Positions 1-6,510 of a DNA stretch of 14,879 bases are shown in pieces. Every line of letters begins with the position of its first letter. The stretch's first letter is position 1. The DNA comes from Acholeplasmatales bacterium (lineage in GTDB: Bacteria > Bacillota_I > Bacilli_A > Acholeplasmatales > Anaeroplasmataceae). The position numbers and the translations under genes are program-made. The notes under the pieces were generated by a model. It saw nothing but the letters and a program-made list of their open reading frames with translations, was not told the DNA's origin and did no database searches. The stretch spans positions 1 through 14,879 of the forward strand of contig JAILBI010000057.1 of NCBI GenBank assembly GCA_024681175.1. Direction: 5' to 3'.

Positions 1-99
1 AGCTTCTTCAGGTTTTTCTTCTAATGGTTTTTCTTCATTATTAACTTTTTCTTCGCTAGATAAATCTTCATTTAGATCTTTTTCTTTATTATCTTCCAT
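1..99 (-). CDS. secE: Probable SecE N-terminus (preprotein translocase subunit), partial at window edge
   Basis: Only the first 33 codons lie in the window; the gene continues past position 1. The visible part (starts [18 protein letters not shown]) is highly charged and Glu/Lys-rich with no membrane segment yet, so sequence alone does not identify it. The call rests on position: rpmG-secE-nusG is a very conserved order in Firmicutes, and several lineages carry an acidic N-terminal extension before the single SecE membrane helix. SecE would be the essential small membrane subunit of the SecYEG protein-export channel. The ATG overlaps the rpmG stop as TAATG, so it is translationally coupled to rpmG and transcribed from the same promoter. 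Another small charged protein cannot be excluded. Confidence 0.6.
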   Translation of the reverse strand, partial: MEDNKEKDLNEDLSSEEKVNNEEKPLEEKPEEA

Positions 100-248
100 T
101 ATCTTGTTTCCTTATGTATAGTATATTTATTACAATATTTGCAGAATTTTTTAAATTCTAGTCTTTCGCCCTTTTGTTGAGCTGATTTAGTTGTCGTATA
201 ATTACGATTTAAGCATTCCTGACAAACAAGTATAACCTTATCTCTCAT
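99..248 (-). CDS. rpmG: Ribosomal protein L33 (bL33), zinc-binding type
   Basis: A 49-residue protein, the usual length for L33 of the large ribosomal subunit. It starts [20 protein letters not shown] and ends with the family signature around [20 protein letters not shown]. The two CxxC pairs (C9/C12 and C36/C39) form the zinc ribbon of the zinc-containing L33 paralogue; zinc-independent paralogues lack them. The start is fixed by a strong Shine-Dalgarno (GGAGG at 256-260 on the complement) about seven bases upstream. It is the first gene after the promoter at 307-335 and overlaps the next gene (probable secE) by one base, as expected for the rpmG-secE-nusG operon. Confidence 0.95.
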   Translation of the reverse strand: MRDKVILVCQECLNRNYTTTKSAQQKGERLEFKKFCKYCNKYTIHKETR

Positions 249-277
249 AAAAAAGACCTCCTTCTGCAAAGCAAAAT

Positions 278-350
278 AAAAAAGCTAATATTCCAAGCTT
301 TGATTTATTTTAAATCACTTTGACTCTTATGTCAATGGAAAATTAGCTTT
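278..350 (-). terminator. Intrinsic terminator of the rlmB-sigma factor transcript, long-loop hairpin
   Basis: The arms at 336-350 (AAAGCTAATTTTCCA on the minus strand) and 281-295 (TGGAATATTAGCTTT) pair over 15 positions with one mismatch. On the minus strand they are followed by a run of six T (283-278) and then ATTTT. The first arm is the last codons of the sigma-factor gene (K-L-I-F-H). The loop of about 40 bases is unusually long and holds the next operon's promoter. No other gene enters this hairpin from upstream. Confidence 0.75.
307..335 (-). promoter_or_regulatory. Consensus sigma-A promoter for rpmG-secE
   Basis: On the minus strand, TTGACA (335-330) is separated by exactly 17 bases from TAAAAT (312-307), a perfect -35 box and a 5/6 -10 box. 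Transcription should begin near 299-301, about 50 bases before the rpmG ATG at 248. The -35 box overlaps the sigma-factor stop codon TGA (334-332). The whole promoter lies in the loop of the upstream gene's terminator. Confidence 0.85.
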
Positions 351-844
351 AAGTAGCTAATAATATCATTATATTTCTTCTTAACAATATAATATGAAAC
401 ATTATAATATTTAGAATATTCTAAAATAGACATATTACCTATAACACATTCATTATATATATTTTGTAATAATTTATCTTCAAATAATCTTTCACCCTTA
501 TATAAATTATATGAAGGAGTATCATCTTCAAAATAAGATTCTTCTTCTAATATGTATTCTTTGTAATAGCTTCTTTTTAATTCACGATTAATAGTCCTTC
601 TTAAGCTTATCGCAAAATAAGTAAAGAAAGATACATCCATACTATTATCATAAAAATCAATACATTTTAATAATGTTAATAAGCATTCTATAAATAAATC
701 ATCCTTTTTATTACTATAAGGAATAAAATAATTAATATTCTTTTTAATATAGGGAGTATATTTTTTTAACATAAAATCCCTAGCATAATAATTATTTTCT
801 TCCTTAAAATAATATAAGAGTGCATAATCATTAAATATTATCAA
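332..844 (-). CDS. Sigma-70 family RNA polymerase sigma factor, SigH-like, divergent
   Basis: About 170 residues, somewhat shorter than typical SigH (about 210), and rich in Tyr, Asn and Lys. An N-terminal sigma region 2 is visible: DYALLYYFKEENNYYARDFM, then KYTPYIKKNINYF, then KKDDLFIECLLTLLKCIDFYD and FFTYFAISLRRTINRELKR. A C-terminal helix-turn-helix of region 4 type spans MSILEYSKYYNVSYYIVKKK. Its place between rlmB and rpmG is where sigH sits in Firmicutes, where SigH serves transition-state, competence or sporulation genes. The start chosen is TTG at 844-842, overlapping the rlmB stop as TTGA, because homology to region 2 begins right after it. A longer frame from TTG at 874 and a shorter one from ATG at 772 (weak AGGG upstream) are possible. 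No good Shine-Dalgarno precedes 844, so translation probably depends on coupling to rlmB. Its target genes cannot be inferred. Confidence 0.8.
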   Translation of the reverse strand: MIIFNDYALLYYFKEENNYYARDFMLKKYTPYIKKNINYFIPYSNKKDDLFIECLLTLLKCIDFYDNSMDVSFFTYFAISLRRTINRELKRSYYKEYILEEESYFEDDTPSYNLYKGERLFEDKLLQNIYNECVIGNMSILEYSKYYNVSYYIVKKKYNDIISYLKLIFH

Positions 845-1539
845 TTCATTAATTCGTAAAGTACAATTCCACAAGATACAGAAGCATTTAAGCTATTAAC
901 ATGGCCCTTCATTGGTATTTGTAATATATAATCAGATTCATTTCTAACAGTCTTAGAAATACCTTTTCCCTCATTACCAATTACAATTGCTAAAGAGGTA
1001 TCCTTTTTAATATCAGAAAATCTTGATGTACCATTCATATCAGTTGATACAATCCAATATCCAATATCCTTTAAAATCTTTAAAGCATTTTGAAGACTAT
1101 TAACATACATAATCTTAATATGCTCAACTGCGCCTTCAGATACATGAACTACAGTTTCTGATAAAGGACAAGATCTATTATTAGGTAATATAACTAAATC
1201 ATATCCAAAGCATTCAGCAGATCTTAATATTGCACCATAATTATGAGGATCTATAACACCATCTAAAATAACAACTCTACCTAAATCCTTTTTAAATGAT
1301 GTTAAATCTTCAATATTATATGTTTTATAATCTTCTCTATATGCAATATAGCCTTGAGAATTCTTTTCATTATTAAAAAAAGAATTAGGCTTTATTTCAT
1401 ATTTATAGCCATTATCTTTAATTAATTCTATAATCTTATTATCTTTTTTTAATACAGTATCACTTAAAATAATATTCTTAATAGGGGCTTTATATCTAAC
1501 AGCCTCATACAAAGAATTTCTACCATATATTTTTATCAT
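841..1539 (-). CDS. rlmB: 23S rRNA (guanosine-2'-O)-methyltransferase RlmB / TrmH family
   Basis: A 232-residue SpoU-class SPOUT methyltransferase that uses S-adenosylmethionine to 2'-O-methylate an rRNA guanosine. An N-terminal L30e-like substrate-binding region (about 1-75; note YGRNSLYEAV near the start) precedes the knotted catalytic domain. Motif 1 is ILDGVIDPHNYGAILRSAE (91-109), motif 2 is VIGNEGKGIS (186-195, with E190) and motif 3 is IPMKGHVNSLNASVSCGI (208-225, with S216 and N218). The start is ATG at 1539. A longer open frame to 1563 begins at the -10 box of the promoter, so it cannot be transcribed from it. GGTG lies six bases before the ATG. It shares four bases with the sigma-factor gene downstream. 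RlmB and other TrmH-family members are hard to separate by sequence; the genomic position favours RlmB. Confidence 0.92.
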   Translation of the reverse strand: MIKIYGRNSLYEAVRYKAPIKNIILSDTVLKKDNKIIELIKDNGYKYEIKPNSFFNNEKNSQGYIAYREDYKTYNIEDLTSFKKDLGRVVILDGVIDPHNYGAILRSAECFGYDLVILPNNRSCPLSETVVHVSEGAVEHIKIMYVNSLQNALKILKDIGYWIVSTDMNGTSRFSDIKKDTSLAIVIGNEGKGISKTVRNESDYILQIPMKGHVNSLNASVSCGIVLYELMN

Positions 1540-1565
1540 GCTATTCACCAATCCAGTACACAATT

Positions 1566-1594
1566 ATTATAAACATAAAACATGTTAAAAACAA
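1566..1594 (-). promoter_or_regulatory. Promoter for rlmB-sigma factor
   Basis: On the minus strand, TTGTTT (1594-1589), a 17-base spacer and a perfect TATAAT (1571-1566). The predicted start of transcription near 1559 leaves a leader of about 20 bases before the ATG at 1539. The -35 box matches consensus at only three positions. The spacer contains the 8-base palindrome AACATGTT, which could be chance in such AT-rich sequence. Confidence 0.7.
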
Positions 1595-1633
1595 TAATTT
1601 ATAATTGAGAAAAAAAGACTGAATTTAACAATT

Positions 1634-1668
1634 AAAAAAGTGAGATGATATTAAACCATCATCTCACT
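1634..1668 (-). terminator. Intrinsic terminator after the small lipoprotein gene
   Basis: The perfect 11-base arms AGTGAGATGAT (1668-1658 on the minus strand) and ATCATCTCACT (1649-1639) enclose an 8-base loop and run into six T (1639-1634). It begins 7 bases after a tandem stop (TAATAA, 1680-1675) that ends the third, out-of-frame segment of the lipoprotein gene. This supports 1678 as the original gene end. Confidence 0.9.
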
Positions 1669-1677
1669 GATTAATTA

Positions 1678-1937
1678 TTACATATTTGGTTCTGGCTCGC
1701 CATGTTGATGATCAACATCAACAAATACATTTTTTACAATTTTGTATATTGATCATAAGAAATAATATTACCATCAGTATCAGTTGATTTAACATCTGAA
1801 ATAGAAATTGAAGCATCACCAGCTGTAACTGTTGCATCAATAGATGCTACTGTTGGAACACTATTTTCTTCATAAATTTCAAATGATACGAAATTAATTG
1901 TATATCCTCCACCATATTCACTATGATAAGTTATAAA
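1678..1937 (-). pseudogene. Out-of-frame remainder of the InlB-repeat lipoprotein gene (two frameshifts)
   Basis: Coding sequence continues past the stop at 1931-1933 but in the -1 frame (about 1736-1937): ITYHSEYGGGYTINFVSFEI, then on to ISYDQYTKL and a stop at 1734-1736. A second -1 shift gives KIVKNVFVDVDHQHGEPEPN, then Met and TAATAA at 1680-1675, just before the terminator. One extra T at the TTT of 1935-1937 (minus strand) would read VKTYFITYHSEYG, which aligns residue for residue with VETYTVTYHSDHG in the first repeat. One extra A at the AAAA of 1740-1743 would join YTK to IVKNVF. The likely intact product had about 227 residues. Real decay, a lineage-specific polymorphism and sequencing or assembly indels are all possible. 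Confidence 0.7.
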
Positions 1938-2359
1938 TATGTCTTTACTGCCCAAACTGCATATAAATCAATATTAGATGAAATAGCCATACCATCATCA
2001 ACAGTTTCAATTCCACCTTCAGTTTCTGACCAACCTACAAAATCATAATCAGAATCAGTTAATATAGGTAATGGATTAGGTAATTTTGTTACACCTGTTA
2101 AAGGTTGAGGTAGGGTACCATGATCTGAATGATAAGTTACAGTATATGTTTCAACAGTAGATGTTGATGTAGATGTTTCTGTAGATGTACTTGTTTGTGC
2201 ACTAGTAGAAGTTGAAACTTCAGTAGATGTTGAAACTTCAGCTGAAGTTTCAACTGTTTTAGTATCTCTTTTATCTTCTTTTTCTTTACCACAAGATGCA
2301 AGTGTGACTGCGGCAGTTGCAACTAAAAATAATCCTAAAATTATCTTTCTTTTTTTCAT
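1931..2359 (-). CDS. Small lipoprotein with Ser/Thr-rich linker and InlB-type repeat, apparently truncated by frameshift
   Basis: The 142-residue open frame begins with a lipoprotein signal peptide: MKKRK, a hydrophobic core and the lipobox L20-A-S-C23. The mature protein would be lipid-anchored on the outer face of the membrane. Residues 33-70 are a low-complexity Thr/Ser/Glu/Val linker, a typical wall-spanning spacer. Residues 71-137 resemble a Listeria-Bacteroides (InlB B / Flg_new) repeat, with YTVTYHSDHG at the start, YDFVGWSETEGG in the middle and IDLYAVWA at the end. The frame stops at KTYL, just where a second unit starting TYHSEYG continues in the -1 frame, so this is probably the N-terminal two thirds of a longer gene. 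GAAAGGA precedes the ATG. It has its own promoter and terminator. A surface-display or adhesion role is inference only. Confidence 0.75.
   Translation of the reverse strand: MKKRKIILGLFLVATAAVTLASCGKEKEDKRDTKTVETSAEVSTSTEVSTSTSAQTSTSTETSTSTSTVETYTVTYHSDHGTLPQPLTGVTKLPNPLPILTDSDYDFVGWSETEGGIETVDDGMAISSNIDLYAVWAVKTYL
2229..2254. repeat. Perfect 26-base palindrome within a repeated linker
   Basis: GTTGAAACTTCAG (2229-2241) is followed directly by its exact reverse complement CTGAAGTTTCAAC (2242-2254). The same 13-mer also occurs as a direct repeat at 2211-2223. It lies in the Ser/Thr/Glu/Val linker of the small lipoprotein (V-E-T-S-A-E-V-S-T), so it may simply result from repeated Val-Glu-Thr-Ser codons. 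Confidence 0.8.
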
Positions 2360-2391
2360 AATAATCCTTTCTTTATTAAAAAAATAAAATA

Positions 2392-2420
2392 TAAATATAT
2401 TCTATATGATTTTCAGTCAA
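2392..2420 (-). promoter_or_regulatory. Promoter for the small lipoprotein gene
   Basis: On the minus strand, TTGACT (2420-2415), a 17-base spacer and TATTTA (2397-2392); TATATT two bases upstream is an alternative -10. The leader to the ATG at 2359 is about 25 bases and contains GAAAGGA as the ribosome binding site. The -35 box begins inside the T-tract of the preceding ATPase terminator. Confidence 0.6.
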
Positions 2421-2447
2421 AAATAATGCCTATTTCTAGGCATTATT
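2419..2447 (-). terminator. Intrinsic terminator after the P-type ATPase gene
   Basis: On the minus strand, AATAATGCCTA (2447-2437), loop GAAA and TAGGCATTATT (2432-2422): a perfect 11-base stem with a GNRA-type tetraloop, ending in five T (2423-2419). It begins one base after the ATPase stop codon (TAG, 2451-2449). Confidence 0.92.
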
Positions 2448-2448
2448 C

Positions 2449-5400
2449 CTACTTTCCACCAATTGTTGGATTAATTTTAATTAAATATTCTCTTAATGAC
2501 TTAAATCCTTTAACAATCCATGGGATTAAATTTGTAAATAATTTAATTAATGGAGATGCAAGTAAGCATAGCATTAATACAAATATTTTACTTGAAATTG
2601 ATAATTCTCTTATAGTGCCACCCTTTGTTACAACTACGGCATTTTGATCAAATTTATAATTAGTTTTTAAATTACCAATGACTAAATAATAATCATCTGC
2701 AGTAACATCACTTCTTAAATTTAATAAATTATCAATATAATTTTCATTTGCACTATAATCTGTATAATAATCATCAATTATATAATGATCTTTTGTTGTA
2801 TGCTTTATTTCAGGGCCATAGAATTTATCATCAAGTGAGCATGATGTAACAATACTATTTAATCTATCTCCAGTATTAACAGAGAATTTATCATTTTCAA
2901 CTAATGTTGTTCCATCATATTTACCAACACTTAATTCAACTTTTTCTGCAGTAAATACTGTATCAGTTGTAGATCTATATGAAGCATAATTATTTGTTGG
3001 GAAATTTGCAAATGCAAAGGCGTCAAGTAATTCTTCTCCATTATAGAATTGCTTTTCATTTTTATTATATGTTAATAAATTATCACTAGAATCATAGAAA
3101 TTATAACCTATTACATTTCCAGGTAAGCTAACCTTTTCACCAAATAATTCTGCAATATTTAATCCTGTTTCTTTAGCTTCAATATGCATTTTATCAGTTC
3201 CTGATTCAGATAATGCTTTAGAAATCTTTGGAATAACAATTAAATATTCTTCATCTTCTCTTGATGGATCATTATATGTTCTTTTAACCTGAACACCATT
3301 AATCCAAAGCTCATATACACCTTGCATATTATCGCCTGTTTCAGGATTCTTATGGGCTTTAATTTCAGGTTCAATATCACTTTTTAATGCATCATTGATA
3401 AATTTATCAGGAACCTTATATTTATATTCTTGTGAATTATCACCATTAATAATATAATTGCTTCCTTTAATTTCAATAGTAGGCATTAAAGAATATGTCT
3501 TAATATGGCTATTACCAGATGTTTCTTTTCCATATGGAGTATAATATCCATAATATGAATTTTCTCTTGTTAAAGAGATTTTTACATAATTTTTTTGGTT
3601 TTTATAATACATACGTCCACTTGAATCTAGATATAAATTATCTTCAAAATTATCTTCATAATTGAAATTGTCAATTTTATAACCAGACACATATATTAAA
3701 CCATTTTCATCAAATGATAAATCAGGTAAATCTAATTTGCGATTAGTTATTTTGCCATTAATTGCATAATATAATGTATTAGATGTTGAAGAATTCATAT
3801 AATTTGCAGTTAATGTATCAGTTGTATTGTTGTTATCAACCTTTAAGCTTACTGCATTAGATGAATATGTTCCATCTACATTCTTTGGATAATAATAAAC
3901 TATCTTACCATCCATTACATATGTATAATCATCTGATATGTTAATTGATGGGTAATTTTTAATTGATACTATTTTTGCATCACTAGAATAATATTCTGAA
4001 TATGATGTTAATGGTCTTAATTCAAATAATTTTGGAATTAAGAATATACATATTAAGAATAATGTATAGCATACTGTAACTAATATACGATGTAATTTAT
4101 TCCATGGCTTACAAATCTTAAATAGAACCATCATACATGTATGAGTTGCAGAAATGACAATTATTGTAGTTCTTGTAACATCATCAAAATATAATGATTT
4201 AGTTAACGCAAATACAATAATTGAAATAATTAATACAGTGAAGGCACCCGGTAGTGCTTCTTTCATGACGTTGACAATAAATTTACCTTTAAATGGACTA
4301 TTATTTGGTTCCATTACTAAGAATAATGATGGTAAACCAATACAGAATAAATCAATCATGAAGAATTGATTTGCAGATAAAGGATAAACTCCTGTCATTA
4401 ATCCTTGAATTGCTAAAAATAATGAGAAGAATGTCTTAGTTAAGAATAATGCAGAAACTTTAGTTATATTATTAATAACTCTTCTACCTTCTGCAACAAC
4501 ATAAGGCATTGAATCAAAATTTGAATCTACTAATACTAAGTGTGAGCAATTTCTTGCAGCATCTGAGCCAGATGCCATAGCAATTGAGCAATCAGCTTCC
4601 TTTAAGGCTAAAATATCGTTGATACCATCACCTGTCATAGCAACTGTCTTGCCCATTTTCTTTAATGTTTGAACTAATAATTTCTTTTGATGTGGTGTAA
4701 CACGACCAAATACATTATATCTTGCAGCTGATAGGATAACCTCGTTATCTGTCATACCATCTAAAGATACATATTTATCATAATTTAATACACCAGCTCT
4801 TTCAGCTATTTTAGATACTGTAACTGGGTTATCACCTGAAATAACCTTAACCTCTACTCCTGATTCAATGAAATATTCAATAGTCTTTCTTGCATCAGGA
4901 CGAATATTATCTTCAATTAATATTAATGATAATAATTCCATTTTAGAATTAGGAAGTGTATTGTTATCAACAATATCACCATCCATTCTTACAAGTGATA
5001 ATACACGATATCCAAGCTTTGCATATCTTTCAATTTCTTTTTGATACTTTTTATATCCTTCTTGTAATACAAATTCAGGAGCACCTAAAATAAATGTGCC
5101 ATATTTTTCAAAGCTTGCGGCTTCATATTTAATTTTTGAATTAAATACGATAACACCTGTTTCCTTTAGTGTAAATTCATTACCATATCTTGATTTTAAT
5201 GCTTTAGATGTAAAGTTATTATCCTTTGTAGCATTTAAAAGTGCGGATATTATATCGCCTGTTTTAAGCTCATATTCCTTATTATAATTAATTTCATTAC
5301 GAACCTTCATTGTACCATCAGTAATTGTACCTGTCTTATCTAGACATATACAATTAACTCTTGCAAGCATTTCGATACAATATAATTCCTGAACTAATAC

Positions 5401-6510
5401 ATTTTTCTGACCAAGATTTAATACACCTACTGTTAATGCTATAGATGCCATTAGGAATAATCCTGATGGAATCATACCAATTACAGCACCACACATCTTT
5501 CTAACTGAATATGTGAATGTTTGATCCTGTCTAAAATACATAATAATAAATAATAATGTACCAAGTACAATGACAGGAACAGTCATAACCTTAATAATTA
5601 AATTTAATGATCCAAGCAAATCACTTTTTGGCTTTTTATAAGCTTTAGCTTGATTAGATAATTTTTCAATATAATTATCTTGACCAACATGCTCAACTCT
5701 TGCATAGCATGTTCCTGATGCAACAAATGAGCCTGATAATAAATTATCTCCAGGATGCTTAACAATTGGCTCAGATTCACCTGTTAATAATGATTCATTA
5801 ACTTCAATGTCGCCTTCTACAACAATTGAGTCGGCAGGAATTTGATTACCACTTCTTAAGACAATAATATCATCTATTACGATATCAGCAGTAGATATTT
5901 CATGCTCTTCACCATCTCTTACAACTGATGCAGTAGGTGATGTCATTAATGATAATTTATCAATCATATTCTTTGCTCTTATTTCTTGAATAATACCAAT
6001 TATGATATTACATACTGCAATAAGTAAGAATGTTAAATCTAAATATGCATTAACAAATATTAATAAAGCTGCTAAAAAGAAAATTAAGAAGTTAAAGAAT
6101 GTACAAATATTAGAAACAAATATTTTACCTAAGGATTTAGAAGTCTTTTTCTTTGTTCTATTACATAAATTTAAAGACATTCTTTCTTCAAATTCTTCAT
6201 TTGTTAAGCCTTTATCATAAGGAGCTTCTACTCTTTTAATTTCAATATTGTTTTTAATAGCTTCTTTTCTATTTTTCTTTCTTTGCTTTAAAAGCTCTCT
6301 ATCATTTTTTCTTTGAACCTTTAATTCAGCTTGTCTTTGACGTTTTTCTTCTCTAGATAATTCTTTAGTATCTTCGATATCCTTTATCTCAATAATTGAA
6401 GAAGAATCATCGTCATCAATATTCACTTTTTCTTCTTCAGGGAATGATGATTCATCTAAAGCCTTCTTTAGTTCATCATCAGACATATTATCAAGATTAA
6501 AGTCTTTCAT
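2449..6510 (-). CDS. P-type cation ATPase (CtpE-like) with a large extracytoplasmic domain between the last two membrane helices
   Basis: A 1353-residue ATP-driven cation transporter, far longer than the usual 800-900. Residues 1-125 are cytoplasmic and very charged, with a Lys/Arg-rich probable coiled coil (50-90). Core marks are M1/M2 (134-175), actuator motif LTGES (242-246), M4 with MIPSGL (346-351), the phosphorylation motif DKTGT with D391, LGAPE in the nucleotide domain, and TGDGIND (626-632, hinge D628/D632). M6 reads MIDLFCIGLPSLFLVMEPN. M4 and M6 resemble CtpE-type ATPases, of which the mycobacterial member is reported to move Ca2+; the substrate here is inference. M9 ends near 829. 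Then come about 475 Tyr/Asn/Asp-rich polar residues predicted to lie outside, and M10 at about 1307-1335. M4 has Ser349 where CtpE, as I recall it, has Glu. The ATG overlaps mrnC by 14 bases, with GGAG seven bases upstream. Confidence 0.9.
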   Translation of the reverse strand: MKDFNLDNMSDDELKKALDESSFPEEEKVNIDDDDSSSIIEIKDIEDTKELSREEKRQRQAELKVQRKNDRELLKQRKKNRKEAIKNNIEIKRVEAPYDKGLTNEEFEERMSLNLCNRTKKKTSKSLGKIFVSNICTFFNFLIFFLAALLIFVNAYLDLTFLLIAVCNIIIGIIQEIRAKNMIDKLSLMTSPTASVVRDGEEHEISTADIVIDDIIVLRSGNQIPADSIVVEGDIEVNESLLTGESEPIVKHPGDNLLSGSFVASGTCYARVEHVGQDNYIEKLSNQAKAYKKPKSDLLGSLNLIIKVMTVPVIVLGTLLFIIMYFRQDQTFTYSVRKMCGAVIGMIPSGLFLMASIALTVGVLNLGQKNVLVQELYCIEMLARVNCICLDKTGTITDGTMKVRNEINYNKEYELKTGDIISALLNATKDNNFTSKALKSRYGNEFTLKETGVIVFNSKIKYEAASFEKYGTFILGAPEFVLQEGYKKYQKEIERYAKLGYRVLSLVRMDGDIVDNNTLPNSKMELLSLILIEDNIRPDARKTIEYFIESGVEVKVISGDNPVTVSKIAERAGVLNYDKYVSLDGMTDNEVILSAARYNVFGRVTPHQKKLLVQTLKKMGKTVAMTGDGINDILALKEADCSIAMASGSDAARNCSHLVLVDSNFDSMPYVVAEGRRVINNITKVSALFLTKTFFSLFLAIQGLMTGVYPLSANQFFMIDLFCIGLPSLFLVMEPNNSPFKGKFIVNVMKEALPGAFTVLIISIIVFALTKSLYFDDVTRTTIIVISATHTCMMVLFKICKPWNKLHRILVTVCYTLFLICIFLIPKLFELRPLTSYSEYYSSDAKIVSIKNYPSINISDDYTYVMDGKIVYYYPKNVDGTYSSNAVSLKVDNNNTTDTLTANYMNSSTSNTLYYAINGKITNRKLDLPDLSFDENGLIYVSGYKIDNFNYEDNFEDNLYLDSSGRMYYKNQKNYVKISLTRENSYYGYYTPYGKETSGNSHIKTYSLMPTIEIKGSNYIINGDNSQEYKYKVPDKFINDALKSDIEPEIKAHKNPETGDNMQGVYELWINGVQVKRTYNDPSREDEEYLIVIPKISKALSESGTDKMHIEAKETGLNIAELFGEKVSLPGNVIGYNFYDSSDNLLTYNKNEKQFYNGEELLDAFAFANFPTNNYASYRSTTDTVFTAEKVELSVGKYDGTTLVENDKFSVNTGDRLNSIVTSCSLDDKFYGPEIKHTTKDHYIIDDYYTDYSANENYIDNLLNLRSDVTADDYYLVIGNLKTNYKFDQNAVVVTKGGTIRELSISSKIFVLMLCLLASPLIKLFTNLIPWIVKGFKSLREYLIKINPTIGGK

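Noticed and set aside
1539..1563. Longer rlmB start at 1563 (eight extra residues)
   Set aside because: It would begin at the edge of the -10 box, upstream of the predicted transcription start. The ATG at 1539 matches the usual N-terminus (IYGRNSLYEA).
1931..1940. Programmed -1 frameshift between the lipoprotein segments
   Set aside because: The bases around the stop do not fit an X-XXY-YYZ slippery heptamer and no downstream pseudoknot is evident. A one-base deletion explains the alignment to the preceding repeat better.
2137..2322. Minus-strand 61-codon Leu/His/Gln-rich open frame
   Set aside because: It is an alternative frame of the low-complexity Ser/Thr linker of the small lipoprotein, without its own ribosome site.
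2426..2647. Plus-strand open frame opposite the ATPase C-terminus
   Set aside because: It starts inside the ATPase terminator hairpin, lacks a promoter and is antisense to a clearly coding region. The same holds for the plus-strand frames at 4154-4369, 5096-5287, 6002-6220, 6896-7081 and 10069-10251.
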